Below, in pieces: positions 12,301 through 20,310 of a DNA stretch of 64,000 nucleotides. Made by a program: the position numbers and the translations under genes. Source of the stretch: Protonemura montana (lineage: Eukaryota; Arthropoda; Insecta; Plecoptera; Nemouridae); contig OX387603.1 of assembly GCA_947568835.1 (NCBI GenBank), forward strand, positions 10,227,943 through 10,291,942, written 5' to 3'. Below the pieces are notes generated by a model. It searched no databases and was not told the DNA's origin. It worked only from the letters and a program-made list of their open reading frames with translations. Each line of letters starts with the position of its first letter. Positions within the stretch are counted from its first letter, which is position 1.

Positions 12301-12755
12301 TGGACTTTTTCTTCCTAAGTGATTATATCTAATATTGAATTACGATACCAAAAGTCGAAGCAATTACTTTCCTATTTGTTGCGGGACACTCTCGCTTAAA
12401 ATCCGGACATGAGTCCATTGCCTGAAATTCTCTGCTAGTAACTCTCCCAAAAATAACACTCACCCATCCAGCACTCGACTCTTCGTGTTGCTTAACCTCG
12501 CAGATCTAACAAGAACTACATGCTAAAGAAAGAAACGAACGGATTCTCACCTCTCACCATCCGCATCCAGTCCACGTTGTAGCTGTCGACGTCGTCTCCT
12601 TGCAGTACGCGGTCGGCGCCGAGGAGGCCTTCGAAGAACGACACATCGGCATCCTCAAGTGTGGCAAACGGTCCCCGCTTCGTGCCCGGGTAGCGGACCT
12701 GGGTGAGCTCGACGTTGAGGTCGCGTAGCATGGAGGTATCGCTGAACCCGCGGGA
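191..12755 (-). CDS. D2HGDH: D-2-hydroxyglutarate dehydrogenase, partial gene (7 exons seen, 3' end outside window)
   Basis: Mitochondrial FAD-dependent enzyme that oxidises D-2-hydroxyglutarate to 2-oxoglutarate and passes electrons to ETF. Exons in transcript order are 12755-12551, 11055-10858, 5427-5234, 4624-4456, 4283-3994, 564-396 and 362-191. All junctions have AG acceptors and GT donors and the phases match (1, 1, 0, 1, 0, then a split G codon). Joined with either of the last two exons this gives about 408 codons, in line with roughly residues 30-435 of the ~520-residue human enzyme. Seen motifs: [16 protein letters not shown] and [15 protein letters not shown] (FAD-binding PCMH domain), [23 protein letters not shown] and GHLG/GHVG, where the His is the first metal ligand of the family. 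The exon that would follow (DGNLHLN and the C-terminal His/Glu) lies left of position 1. No first exon or mitochondrial presequence was identified upstream of 12755. Identification is by remembered family sequence, not a search. Confidence 0.9.
363..395 (-). promoter_or_regulatory. 33-nt interval between alternative exons; branch point of exon B
   Basis: Read on the minus strand this interval starts GTGAGT, contains TTCTAAC (branch-point-like, the A 18 nt from the 5' splice site) and ends CCTACCGCTAG. It is far below the usual minimum length for a metazoan spliceosomal intron, so exons A and B should not be joinable to each other. Retention would add LGE and a stop codon after GH in exon A. 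Confidence 0.7.
396..564 (-). CDS. D2HGDH: D2HGDH alternative exon A (first of a tandem exon pair)
   Basis: 169 nt (56 codons + 1 nt), acceptor GCGATTCCAG, donor CTTG|GTGAGT. It encodes [27 protein letters not shown] and ends VCGFGHLG. It is homologous to human LWALRERIT...YVYKYDLSLP...GYGHLG and also to the next exon (191-362). At two places where the human enzyme has substrate-contacting residues (Thr390 and Lys401, from memory of the structure), this copy has Pro and Met. The acceptor has a poor pyrimidine tract, and the 3' end of a SINE lies about 18 nt upstream. Only 33 nt separate it from exon B. Confidence 0.85.
584..795 (-). mobile_element. 5S-derived SINE, 3' part
   Basis: Minus-oriented copy of the 5S-derived SINE family described at 7055-7518. 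It shares TTTAACGACGCAATGTTTTGAC, the ACTGGTCTAGCG block, ATGATGAGGATAATG and CGCACGTAGCCTACT...GTCGAAGAGCA...CGTTCCTTCCGA. It lacks the 5S head. Its 3' tail ends about 18 nt from the acceptor of D2HGDH exon A. At its other end it runs straight into a tRNA-like SINE fragment. Confidence 0.7.
796..886 (+). mobile_element. tRNA-like SINE fragment
   Basis: Shares about 85 nt with the copy at 1087-1224: CACCCGCGATAGGTGGAGATC, a degraded B box (GGGTTTCAAGTCC), GCGTTTGGGCATCAATTTTTG and the AT-rich tail TGTTGTTAATAATAAAATA. The 5' tRNA half is missing; the 5S SINE copy joins it at CAAACAACA. Confidence 0.65.
1087..1224 (+). mobile_element. tRNA-derived SINE or tRNA-like copy
   Basis: It contains a 7-bp acceptor-like pair (GTCCAAA / TTTGGGC), a perfect 4-bp D stem (GCTC / GAGC) in an A-box context TAGCTCAATGG, and a B box GGTTCGAGTCC with a T stem carrying one mismatch. 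The anticodon stem does not pair well, so this is not a clean tRNA gene. The tail is TGTTGTTAATAATAAAATAATAAAAC. An 11-bp perfect inverted repeat (CGTCTCAAAAA 1087-1097, TTTTTGAGACG 1181-1191) encloses the tRNA-like part. Confidence 0.65.
1466..1700 (-). mobile_element. 5S-derived SINE, internally deleted
   Basis: Minus-oriented. It starts with the TTGATTGATTG tail, then GGCGACGTACTGTTTTGACA, GCTGGTCTAACGGCGTTAGTGAATAAATGG and ATGATGATG, then jumps to the 5S-derived head, seen as ATGATGGTCACCCATCCAATGATCAG. The central body is deleted. Confidence 0.65.
2300..3180 (+). pseudogene. unrecognised exon- or retrocopy-like stretch
   Basis: A stretch of balanced composition with coding-like pieces but no single frame. 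The frame at 2427-2645 gives [20 protein letters not shown] and another at 2771-3103 gives a hydrophilic piece with a Q6 run followed by [14 protein letters not shown]. It is followed by an A-rich stretch near 3198-3246. It could be a decayed processed copy of an mRNA or an unrelated exon. I do not recognise the protein. Near 3038-3060 there is a 10-bp hairpin (GCCTGGTGCC / GGCACCAGGC), and 3059-3088 holds a 14-bp tandem duplication. Confidence 0.3.
3661..3690 (+). repeat. (TACT)n microsatellite
   Basis: Short run of ACTTACTTACTTACTTACT with one interruption, inside the D2HGDH intron. Confidence 0.7.
3994..4283 (-). CDS. D2HGDH: D2HGDH exon, substrate/cap domain
   Basis: 290 nt, acceptor ACCTCATCCCAG, donor ATTCAA|GTGAGT, leaving in phase 0. 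It encodes [39 protein letters not shown] and ends [10 protein letters not shown], matching the C-terminal FAD-oxidase domain. The phase-0 donor can join correctly to either of the two alternative downstream exons (564-396 or 362-191). Confidence 0.9.
4456..4624 (-). CDS. D2HGDH: D2HGDH exon, end of FAD-binding domain
   Basis: 169 nt, acceptor CTTTCCTCTAG, donor CTCG|GTAAAT. It encodes [38 protein letters not shown] and ending AIHVAFLG, where the last Gly codon is split across the intron (G|GT). [10 protein letters not shown] is the standard end of the PCMH domain in this family. The intron to the next exon is only 172 nt. Confidence 0.92.
5234..5427 (-). CDS. D2HGDH: D2HGDH exon, central FAD-binding segment
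   Basis: 194 nt, acceptor GTTTTTCGCAG, donor GCG|GTAAGT, leaving in phase 0. It encodes [16 protein letters not shown], then [15 protein letters not shown] followed by [15 protein letters not shown] and LGVEA. The G-rich [14 protein letters not shown] run is the second flavin-contacting motif of the PCMH fold. The open frame running past the donor ([10 protein letters not shown]...) is intron read-through. Confidence 0.92.
6427..6451 (+). repeat. (TTGATG)n microsatellite
   Basis: Four tandem TTGATG units followed by a T run, inside the long D2HGDH intron. Confidence 0.7.
6588..6990 (+). mobile_element. 5S-derived SINE, near full length
   Basis: The head resembles 5S rRNA: GAGGTTAAGCAACTG followed by CCAGGTATTGGATGGGTGATC, comparable to GAAGTTAAGCAAC...GTACTTGGATGGGTGACC in 5S genes (internal promoter region). 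The body has GCTCTTCGACAGGAGTGGGCTAC, TTGCCGGCACCATA and CTTCTAGGCTAGGTAAGGTT. The 3' part has CATTCACCGACTCCATAAGACC and TTGTCAAAAAAGTGTGTCGC, ending AATCCAATCAAAT. It lies in a D2HGDH intron, antisense to the gene, about 65 bp from an oppositely oriented copy. Confidence 0.75.
7055..7518 (-). mobile_element. 5S-derived SINE, full length
   Basis: The best copy, about 460 bp, read on the minus strand. The 5S-like head has GAGATCACCGAAGTTAAGC then GTATTGGGTGGGTGATCATC (box A to box C of the 5S internal promoter). The body has CTCTCGACAGCTAGCATTGG, GTCCTTCGGAAGGGACG and CTACTCCTGTCG mirrored, plus TTAGGTTAGGTTAGG. The 3' end has ATCATCATCATCCACAC, GACGCTATTTGACTAGTG and GGGCGTCGCTAAACTCC, with an AATCAAATC tail. 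Pol III transcription from the 5S-type promoter is inferred. Confidence 0.8.
7790..7880 (-). mobile_element. possible tRNA-type SINE fragment (B-box-like)
   Basis: The minus strand has TACGGGGTTCGAGCCCTGATCC, a good B-box/T-loop match. No convincing A box or cloverleaf was found upstream, so this is tentative. Confidence 0.25.
8746..8763 (+). repeat. (CT)n microsatellite
   Basis: CTCTCTCTCTCTCTCT run in the long D2HGDH intron. Confidence 0.75.
10636..10776 (+). repeat. dispersed repeat tail related to the 63,800 fold-back element
   Basis: Has a hairpin GTTTGCG-CCAT-CGCAGAC after CTGAGGAT, then GACGAAAAGTCGG, GTCCTTTTTAGGAT, GTTACCACAATCAACATCAA and GCTTTGAACCACTT. The locus at 63,800-63,960 has the parallel series CGACGAAACGTCG, GTCCTTTTTAGGACC, GTTACTTACCACAACATCC and GCTCTGAACCACTT. 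The shared order of blocks makes common origin likely. Confidence 0.5.
10858..11055 (-). CDS. D2HGDH: D2HGDH exon, FAD-binding PCMH domain start
   Basis: 198 nt, entering and leaving in phase 1. The acceptor is TTTTTCCGCAG and the donor is TCAG|GTACAG. It encodes [20 protein letters not shown], then the FAD pyrophosphate-loop motif [16 protein letters not shown], then [19 protein letters not shown]. This is the most strongly conserved stretch in the gene and settles the family. The split codon completes to Gly on both sides (VRG|ASK and LSG|VMI). Confidence 0.92.
11511..11915 (-). mobile_element. 5S-derived SINE, diverged
   Basis: Minus-oriented. It starts GTGTTTAACGACGCACT, contains CGTCCTCTCCGAAGAAAGG and ends with the 5S head seen as TGGTCATCCATCCAATACATGAC...GTTGCTTAACTT. 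Older than the 7055 copy, judging by its many substitutions. It lies in the D2HGDH intron between 11055 and 12551. Confidence 0.65.
12440..12512 (-). mobile_element. 5S-derived SINE, head fragment
   Basis: Only the 5S-like head is recognisable: CACTCACCCATCCAGCACTCG then TGTTGCTTAACCTCGCAGATC, reverse complement of the 5S internal promoter region. It lies about 40 nt downstream of the D2HGDH exon at 12551-12755. Confidence 0.6.
12551..12755 (-). CDS. D2HGDH: D2HGDH N-terminal exon
   Basis: 205 nt. The acceptor is a pyrimidine-rich ACCTTCTGTCCCCAG and the donor is AGAG|GTGAGA, ending in phase 1. The translation starts [17 protein letters not shown] and ends [11 protein letters not shown]; the human counterpart has NVDWLRTLRG. 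It also contains [17 protein letters not shown], which matches the region before the FAD domain. It opens in phase 0, so a first exon with the start codon must lie upstream and was not found. The open frame continues a little upstream of the acceptor to an ATG near 12827, but that stretch has no homology and I treat it as intron. Confidence 0.85.
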
Positions 12756-13043
12756 CTGGGGACAGAAGGTTTCGTCCTTTGTCTTTGGGGAACACATTTG
12801 ATTAGTAAAAGAAATTATAAGACGCAATAGACACGAACCAGGAGTGGGCTGTAGAGGAAATTTAAAACGTACGGAGTTTAATTAGTTCTTGTTCGTAAGC
12901 GGGGGTTGTTTCGGGTTCGATTTCGAGTTCAGTTTGGGTTAGTATACGGGGTTGACGTCAGATCGATGCAAATGATTCATGCAAATGACATATATTTTAC
13001 AAGTCATTATTATTATCTAAATAAGTGGATAAGAAGTGTAACT
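12756..13043. other. no feature seen between D2HGDH and minisatellite
   Basis: If a first D2HGDH exon exists nearby I cannot see it. The short minus-strand ORF upstream of 12755 reads like intron. Confidence 0.5.
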
Positions 13044-13763
13044 TTTCAAGATCAACTGCTTGCTAGGCTAGGTCGTGTATCGCCACCTTGTCAAGATCAA
13101 CTGCCTGCTAGGCTAGGTCGTGTATCGGCACATTGTCAACATCAACTGCCTGCTAGGCTAGGTCGTGTATCGCCACCTTGTCAAGATCAACTGCCTGCTA
13201 GGCTAGGTCGTGTATCGGCACATTGTCAACATCGACTGCCTGCTAGGCTAGGTCGTGTATCGCCACCTTGTCAAGATCAACTGCCTGCTAGGCTAGGTCG
13301 TGTATCGGCACATTGTCAACATCGACTGCCTGCTAGGCTAGGTCGTGTATCGCCACCTTGTCAACATCGACTGCCTGCTAGGCTAGGTCGTGTATCGGAA
13401 CCTTGTCAACATCGACTGCCTGCTAGGCTAGGTCGTGTATCGCCACCTTGTCAACATCGACTGCCTGCTAGGCTAGGTCGTGTATCGCCACCTTGTCAAC
13501 ATCGACTGCCTGCTAGGCTAGGTCGTGTATCGGAACCTTGTCAACATCGACTGCCTGCTAGGCTAGGCAACGTGTCGGCACCTTGTCAACATCAACTGCC
13601 TGCTAGGCTAGGTCGTGTATCGGCACATTGTGAACATCGACTGCCTGCTAGGCTAGGTCGTGTATCGGCACATTGTGAACATCGACTGCCTGCTAGGCTA
13701 GGTCGTGTATCGCCACCTTGTCAACATCGACTGCCTGCTAGGCTAGGCAACGTGTCGGCACCT
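13044..13763 (+). repeat. 45-bp minisatellite, 16 copies
   Basis: Sixteen head-to-tail 45-bp units with consensus core CTGCCTGCTAGGCTAGGTCG and TGTATCG. Units alternate between a CACCTTG and a CACATTG ending in the left part, suggesting 90-bp dimers as the unit of expansion. Because 45 is divisible by three, the plus-strand frame from about 12906 to 13877 stays open across all copies and would encode 16 copies of a 15-residue repeat (CQHRLPARLGRVSPP). That frame begins at a TTG, has no recognisable domain outside the array, and I do not call it a gene. Confidence 0.92.
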
Positions 13764-13984
13764 TGTCACCAATGGTTGACAAACGGTGGCCTTGAACGGT
13801 GGCCTGGATGTGCCACATGGCCTGAGGTCAAAACATTGCACCGCTTATCCCTACTAACCAGTCAAATAATCAATTGATGACAGTACCTATTTTTATTTTG
13901 TATTGCCTTACCAAAAGTTCTAATTCGGATGACCTAAGAATTCGGATGACCCCACAAGAACCAATTTCTGGATGTGGCCTTCAA

Positions 13985-14345
13985 GTCACATAACCTAACT
14001 TGTATGGCAAGATCCGGTGCTGACGATATTTCTGAAAATCGCCTAGCCTATAATGGGTATATCAGGCTTGGCAATATTTTTAATCCTCGCCTCACTTGAA
14101 GATAGCATCAGGTGTCGAACATAGCCTCCAAATTCGCAGACTAACTTAGATTGCAGGACCCGATATCGACAACGTTCCTGAATCCTGAATATCGCCTAGC
14201 CTATAGGGCAAGCGCCAGTGCTGATGGGCCAAATCTTCGCGTGAAGGTAGAAAGCCTTCAACACGAAGCCTGCAATTCGTAAGCTAACTTGGCAGGAACT
14301 GCTTCTGACAGCGTTATTGGACATCATCTAACCTAAATAAAATAT
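13985..14345 (+). repeat. degenerate ~145-bp tandem repeat, about 2.5 copies
   Basis: CTAACTT starts recur at about 13996, 14141 and 14283. Each is followed by a related GGCAAGATCCGGTGCTGAC / GCAGGACCCGATATCGAC / GGCAGGAACTGCTTCTGAC block, and the first two then have ATCGCCTAGCCTATA (the third a diverged ATCATCTAACCTA). Divergence is high. Confidence 0.55.
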
Positions 14346-14511
14346 CCTTGTGCTGAGAATTGGCTTTCTATCTTATCACAAGAATCCTCTTATTCGCGCA
14401 GTCGTCCGACAGTTTTTCAAATAGTGTTTTAAAGACTTGGACATGTAAGTTTGGAAAATTCAGGTGCGTAAGTGCGAACTGATCATCACGCAAGAACCTT
14501 ATTTATGGCAT

Positions 14512-14640
14512 ATTTTGATTGATTGATTATTTGGATTTAACGGCGCACTGTTTTGACATCTGGCCATGTGGCATTGGTCTAATGGCGTCGATGAATAAGT
14601 GGATGATGATGGGGATTATGATGACCCTAACCAAGCATGG
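14512..14640 (-). mobile_element. 5S-derived SINE, 3' end
   Basis: Minus-oriented 3' fragment: TTGATTGATTATTTGGATTT, AACGGCGCACTGTTTTGACA, GGCATTGGTCTAATGGCGTC and GATGAATAAGTGGATGATGA. The tail is a TTGA/ATCA microsatellite. Confidence 0.7.
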
Positions 14641-15881
14641 TGTTTTTGCGATGGCTATTTTTGGTTTCGTTTGCGTGCAGGCTTACATTTTCTTTTATTT
14701 TACGTCAAAAAACCTCCCAACGCAACGCAAACGACGTTCGAAATGGCTCTATAATTAAAAAGCGTGTCAAAGATCTTTAAAAATTATCAAAAAAGGTCAA
14801 AAGATCGTTAATAAAGATCAACAAAGGCCGAAAGATCAATAATAAAGATTAACGAAGGTCGCAAGATCAATGACCAAACATAAAATGACAAATAAGAGTG
14901 AAAAGCACACTCGGCCCCTTTCTAAACAAAGTGTATTGATAAATGCTGAGTGCCAGGAATGTCTTATCAAGACACTAAAAGCAACAACTGCATCGGTGGG
15001 TCTTGGTTCAGGTAGCACCAATATCCGTGCCCATTTGTTGGTTTGCAGTAACGCTGTACTTGTTTTAGCTGGTTTGCCCATTCCATTCTTATAAGGTTTT
15101 AGTATTTAGCTAAAATGCAGCACCTGTTTTAGATTAGTTCCTGTTCACTCGGCTTTTGTTTAAGACTTTCGGCTTTTGTGAGATTGTATAAACAATGTAT
15201 TACCAATTCATTACCAATTTATTACCAGTTAGATTCAGCCAATTACCCAAGCTTTTGATTACCTACACAACCTTTATACAAACTACATGCTGCAAATCAC
15301 AAACTTCAAACAACTACATTAAAATTATTACAATATAACAACTCAATAGTAAGACTTTCTCGATTTTACTGTTATTATACTGAGTGTAACCCTTGGTTTT
15401 GGAGATGTTTTCCAAAGTTGGGAAAATTTGTAAATTAAGTTCTAACTAAAGAAAACTAACGATTGCGATACTCCCGATGCTGCGCACCTTGACAAGGTTG
15501 CAGCAAGGTGAAAGATATTTGGAAAATTCCCGAAAAAACAGACATTCTAATATCGTGTACATAAGCTCCCATAACCAAGTCACTACGGGAGAACTGAAGG
15601 TGGATCTTTCTTGCCTACCTCTTCTCCGACCCGTTCTATGATAAATGTTTGGACAAAATGATTGAGACACTCTGCGCAATTTGAATTGCGTTTTAAAAAT
15701 GCTTGAAACAATTATTTTCTCGTGTAGTTTGGAACGGGGAATAACGTACAAGTATCTCTGCTACAAGCTAAGATCCCATAGGACACACATTTTCTTTTCA
15801 ATGATACATGGCATTAGTGAGTTTGTGTTACGTTCAGCATTTTTCACATAAAGATAAGTGTGTCATTTCTGTTTTAGATCA
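14641..15881. other. no gene recognised
   Basis: AT-rich stretch with AAAGATCAATAAAGATTAA-type short degenerate repeats at 14,760-14,870. Short open frames on both strands near 14,840-15,090 and 15,446-15,751 lack any recognisable motif. Confidence 0.5.
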
Positions 15882-15994
15882 CCCCCCCCCCCCCCCCATC
15901 CCCTTAGACCCCTTATTCTAGCTCCGCCATTGCCATTGCCAAATTGTCTACCCCAATTTTGTCCTGCCAATGGAGGGGGGGGGGGGGGGGGGGG
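15882..15994 (+). repeat. C16 ... G20 homopolymer pair
   Basis: A run of 16 C (15882-15897) and a run of 20 G (15975-15994) separated by 77 nt. The two could pair as a long hairpin, and the G run can form a quadruplex. Confidence 0.85.
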
Positions 15995-16189
15995 TAAAGT
16001 TTGTTTCAGAGTTTTTCCCACCAAAAATTTTTCCTGATGACGCTACTGCATGGGAGAGGGATACCACACAACCTATTCAGTGCCAACTCCTGACAAACTG
16101 TATTGCTCTGTGTTATGTTTATTTATGTTCTGTCTTTATTAAGTTAAGCCAAACCAATCTATAGTCGGCTTGAAACATTAACCGAAATC

Positions 16190-16365
16190 TGCTCTTCGAT
16201 AACAGTAGGCTACGTGCCGCCACTGGGTTTCCCTCCTCCCTTCAAGCCTAAGTTAGGTTCATTATCATCATCATCATCCTCTCGTTCGTCGACGCTATTA
16301 GACCAGTGACGCAGGGACAGTTGTCAAAACAGCGTGTCGTTAAAATCCACTAGTGAATCGAAGAA
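16190..16365 (+). mobile_element. 5S-derived SINE, 3' half
   Basis: Plus-oriented: GCTCTTCGATAACAGTAGGC, TACGTGCCGCCACTGGGTTT, ATCATCATCATCATCCTCTC, TCGACGCTATTAGACCAGTG, ACGCAGGGACAGTTGTCAAA and ACAGCGTGTCGTTAAAATCC. The 5S head is missing. Confidence 0.7.
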
Positions 16366-16967
16366 ATGATTAAAAGTTAAGTCCCTTGAAAGCATACTCT
16401 GAGCTGGGAGACATCAGTCGAGCTGACAGCCAACAGCGAAGGGGTTGGACTCGATGACTGCCACCTCCGGCTCCACCACCTCAGCACCGAAGACACAACT
16501 GTGGCTTCCTTGCGGAACATGCTTCCGGCTTTTCACTGTCAATACTGTCGGTGCAGAATCTGCAAAATAATTAGGAAACGCTGTTTTATTTTAAGCTGTG
16601 CACAAAGCAGTTTGGCGTGCTTAAGGACGCACTGTCCCCTGGCCCACATACCCATATGATGGTAAATATACATTTTACCTGTCATTATACCATATTTATT
16701 GTCATAACAGTTCGTCGTTACAGATCGTAATCAGTGTATATGTTGAGGTTGACGTTCTGCACTGAACCTAGTTGGGAGTGGGGAATCAGAGTGGTTCGGA
16801 GTGTCCCGTGGTGTTCTTGGTTCAAGCGTGAACCCTAAAGTGGTCAAATCCATTGCGATAACTAAGTATATGGGACATGGGTGATGACTGATGACCATAC
16901 ACCCGTCCATGGTTTTGTTATGCAATCAGACGAGAGGGTTCAGAATCAAAAGCAATCCATAGCAACG

Positions 16968-17418
16968 ACTTGACAGCGTTGCTCTCAGTATATGGCGTGA
17001 TGGAAACCTTGCGGCTCTAGTGAGGTCGCCGAAGGTAAGAAGCACTGGGCTGGTTCAGGTATTGGATGGGTGACCATCATACTCATGATCATCTTAGTCT
17101 GGGAGGGAGGTTGAAGGGATGCAAGTTAGTATAACAACTTCATTGGCCTTGCTTATCAACCTTTCGACAGCATGGAGGTGTCTTGAGCGATTAGCAGATT
17201 ATCCTTCGGAAGGGGCGTCAAACCGGTAGTCTCCTTAATCCAATTTGACATGAGTAGCCTACGTGCCGACACATGGTTTTCTCACCTCCCTCTAAGGTTT
17301 GAAACTCATCGCCGACCTCAAAATCGCCCATTCATTCGACTTATAAGACCCGAGCCGCAGGACAAGTTGTCAAAAACCTGCGTCGTTAAACTCTTTAAAT
17401 CAATCAATCTCGGCATTG
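16968..17418 (+). mobile_element. 5S-derived SINE, full length
   Basis: The clearest 5S head of the family: GATGGAAACCTTGCGGCTCT, GAGGTCGCCGAAGGTAAGAA, GCACTGGGCTGGTTCAGGTA and TTGGATGGGTGACCATCATA, following 5S rRNA order through box C. The body has CGACAGCATGGAGGTGTCTTG, TCCTTCGGAAGGGGCGTCAA and GAGTAGCCTACGTGCCGACA, then CATTCATTCGACTTATAAGAC, TTGTCAAAAACCTGCGTCGT and an AAATCAATCAATC tail. Confidence 0.8.
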
Positions 17419-17419
17419 T

Positions 17420-19950
17420 GCGCATTAGACCATACGCCTCATCGATTCAGTGAGATGTTATCTTTTCCCTTGGGTGTTTTTCGACAAGTACAGATTTCAT
17501 TCCTTTTCTACCTGAATATATGCATGTAACGAGCTGAGCTGAGCCCGCCCAGCTTTCAATGGCGGAGACAAATTCAAATTTCAAAAACACCTTGATCATT
17601 TGACGAAACAAATGTTAGGTTAACTTGTCACATGCAAGCCACAAGTAAAGCCCTATAAGCAATCAATCAATCAATCGATTCATGGCACACTAAAGCATTG
17701 CAAGTCATTGCTTTTTGTTTCTCGAAATGAAATCGTGGATGTATACTCGATCCGATAACTGTGACTCAAGTGTGCATAATAGTTCTCGATTGTTGACAAT
17801 GAGTTCATCGTCCCGCTTAACTGTGGTCCGCGCCGAACAGCGGCATGTCCATTGGGCAAAAGACAAACATCGAAACAGCACCCAAACATCGTTATACGTG
17901 CTCGATCAACGCCCACCACGATTGGGCCATGGGCCAGCACAAACTTGTTTCGATCTACATGTCACGGCGACTGTCAAAGATGGCCGCGCGATCCAGCAAA
18001 TGATCGATGTGCCAAGATTGCGATCGAAACGACAATGGCTACCCGTATCAACTTTCTCACCATCGATCAACTCCACAGAGTCAGTCTCGCGTGCGCTTAC
18101 TTGCCCTAGCTCTCACGTGACGAGCCGCGTTGATCCGTGCGCGTGTAGAAATCATAGCTCACGCCCGGGTAATGAGTGCCAAGGATTTGGTGACGGGGTG
18201 AACAGAAGGAGGGGGGCAAATCGACATGCAATTGCTCTGGCTGACGTCACGCGATGCTAATAGGATCGTCCCAATGGCTACCAACGGAGGGGAACGTAAT
18301 GGTGCGCGCGCAACTCGGATCTTCGGTAGGCGGGAGTCCTCAGGGTCGAGTCGCAGTCAACTTGAGAGAACTCGTATCGGATGGCGATCACACAAATTGG
18401 TTTGTGATTTCTCGACGGTGACAATAGTGCTTAATGCGGGATTATAGAGGCGTTTTACAATGTCTAGGTATAATGCGGTGTGGTCAGTCCAATTAGTGTC
18501 CCCTGAACTTTAGAAGGATTATTTCCAAAGGTTCGGTTTTCCTGTATTACACATGTGAATCGATGGTTAACTAATTAACAGGATGTCGTTAACACGTTTA
18601 ACTCATCTCTACAGCAAAGTTGAATACTAATTTGTTTGTCGTCTACCATAGACAGCAAAATGTACGGTTCGTTGGCATCCATTACACTTCTTTCGTGAAC
18701 ACCTCGTATTATGGATAGTAATTAACACGTATACGTGCCGCGAGATGATTAAGAAATCGGTCATCGACGTATGAGATAATTTATGGACACACTATCGTCC
18801 CACCCACCTCTTTCGGAGGGAGAGTCTCATGAGGTGCTGTGTTAGGTATATTCATCGACCATACCGATAGACGCATCATATTCTTGTTATGACGAATGGA
18901 AATCGCTTTCCTTTGTTTAAAAGTCTTGAACCTCCTATTAGCTGTGAGATGAACCAACCCATGCATTTTTTCCCAATCCAGTTTCTTGCTGTCATCCATT
19001 CTCTTTCTCCTTCCGTCGCACGCCCGTTTCTCCTCTCGAAAGCGTCGCGCTCTCTCGAACTAACCACGGTCTCGCTCGGTCTTCTAGAGTGTACAAGCAG
19101 GCCAGACGCGATACTTGAACAGGTAGCCTATCCAGTGGTAGAAATAGCTGTCCTCGTTGAACAAAGTCAAGTATGCCAGTGCTAAAAATAGTTCGGCCAC
19201 CAACGCCTCTCGCCGATTTACCAAGCGACTCACGCCTCTAGCGATGCGTTGCGCGGATGCATCGGAACACATTCCGTATGCCACAAGAATTTTAATATTT
19301 TCATAAACGCAGTGGTTCTATATGTAAATACTTTTGTGATAACTTGATTTAAATGGATACAAGCGACAATGATATCGACGCCCTGCCTTTTAAATATGCA
19401 AATCCGAGATAAACCCGCTTCGACATGCAGTGCACCCAAGATAATTGCCGAACACAACAGTGCCCCAATCATACATCATCGGCAACGCCCCGTGATCAGC
19501 GTTCCCCCGTACCCGAAACATCCTCACTGAAGAGTGTCAAGTTGAGCGCGACGCAACCATGACGCCGTTAAGCCCCCCACCGCAAAATATCAAGTCGTCA
19601 TGCGCACTAGGCATGCGCGGTGAGTGTCGACCAACTGTCCGTGGACCTAGGTGCTCCAATAGCATACGACGGCATCGGGATTGGCGACACGGCAGTATCC
19701 TTCCGCGTAGACTGTTCAGCGGTTAGAACTTGAGTTTGTAAAAGCAGCAGTATGCAGGTTTTCAGCTTGTTTCGCGGACAAGCTGATCTTTACGGCTAGT
19801 TCGAGGGTAGACAAGCTTGCCGCGGGTTTTTAGCGTCTTGTATGTAAGACTTTTGAGAACTTACCAGATGAGAGAAAGTAGAGCGGTCAACGTGTTGGAA
19901 GTGTCTGTACTGGTTATCGTGGTTTTTTCAAGACTTGTTTTTTAGAGTTA
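17420..19950. other. no gene recognised
   Basis: A moderately CpG-rich stretch with several overlapping open frames at 17,680-18,450 and 18,781-19,472 on both strands. None shows a family motif, a convincing splice pattern or a believable start. Confidence 0.45.
17655..17680 (+). repeat. (AATC)n microsatellite
   Basis: CAATCAATCAATCAATCGATT, the same motif as the SINE 3' tail, possibly a SINE remnant. Confidence 0.6.
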
Positions 19951-20310
19951 TAGCGCAACGGGTGCTGCGGCTCCGCCTAGTTGGCACTAGGGACACTGGT
20001 CTGGGGAGAGGCTTCTGATTGGTTTAGAGAGCGACCAATCGTAGAGCGGGCCGCTGGCTAGGCAGCGTCGTTGAAAGTGGCTGGCAAACGAATTGTAAGG
20101 GCAGCAGTGTTGGTAGCGTGAGTGGAAATTTTGGTTTTCCTGAAACGAGCCGGGTCGACGGAATTTTTATATCTGGAGCTTGCCAGTAGAGGATAGATAC
20201 TTTTTGCAAGGATAGTTTCATAAATTATTCTAAGTTTTTTGCGTGTCGCTCGTGTTTTTAAGGAGTGTGTGAGCAAATTTGGATTACCGAGTCTGGAAGG
20301 TGAGTGAAAT
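19950..20310 (+). promoter_or_regulatory. promoter-like stretch with CCAAT boxes and a strong donor
   Basis: Contains TTCTGATTGGTTTAGAG and GCGACCAATCGTAG, two facing CCAAT boxes 20 nt apart, followed about 250 nt later by GTCTGGAAG|GTGAGTG (donor at 20299). A non-coding first exon of a plus-strand gene, perhaps the PHC-like gene 33 kb to the right, is possible but unproven. Confidence 0.3.

Noticed and set aside
12906..13877. 323-codon plus-strand ORF over the 45-bp minisatellite
   Set aside because: It starts at a TTG, has no domain outside the array, and the openness follows from a unit length divisible by three.
17715..18260. 181-codon plus-strand ORF
   Set aside because: No family motif, biased towards R, S, T and H as expected from CpG-rich non-coding DNA, and overlapped by open frames on both strands.
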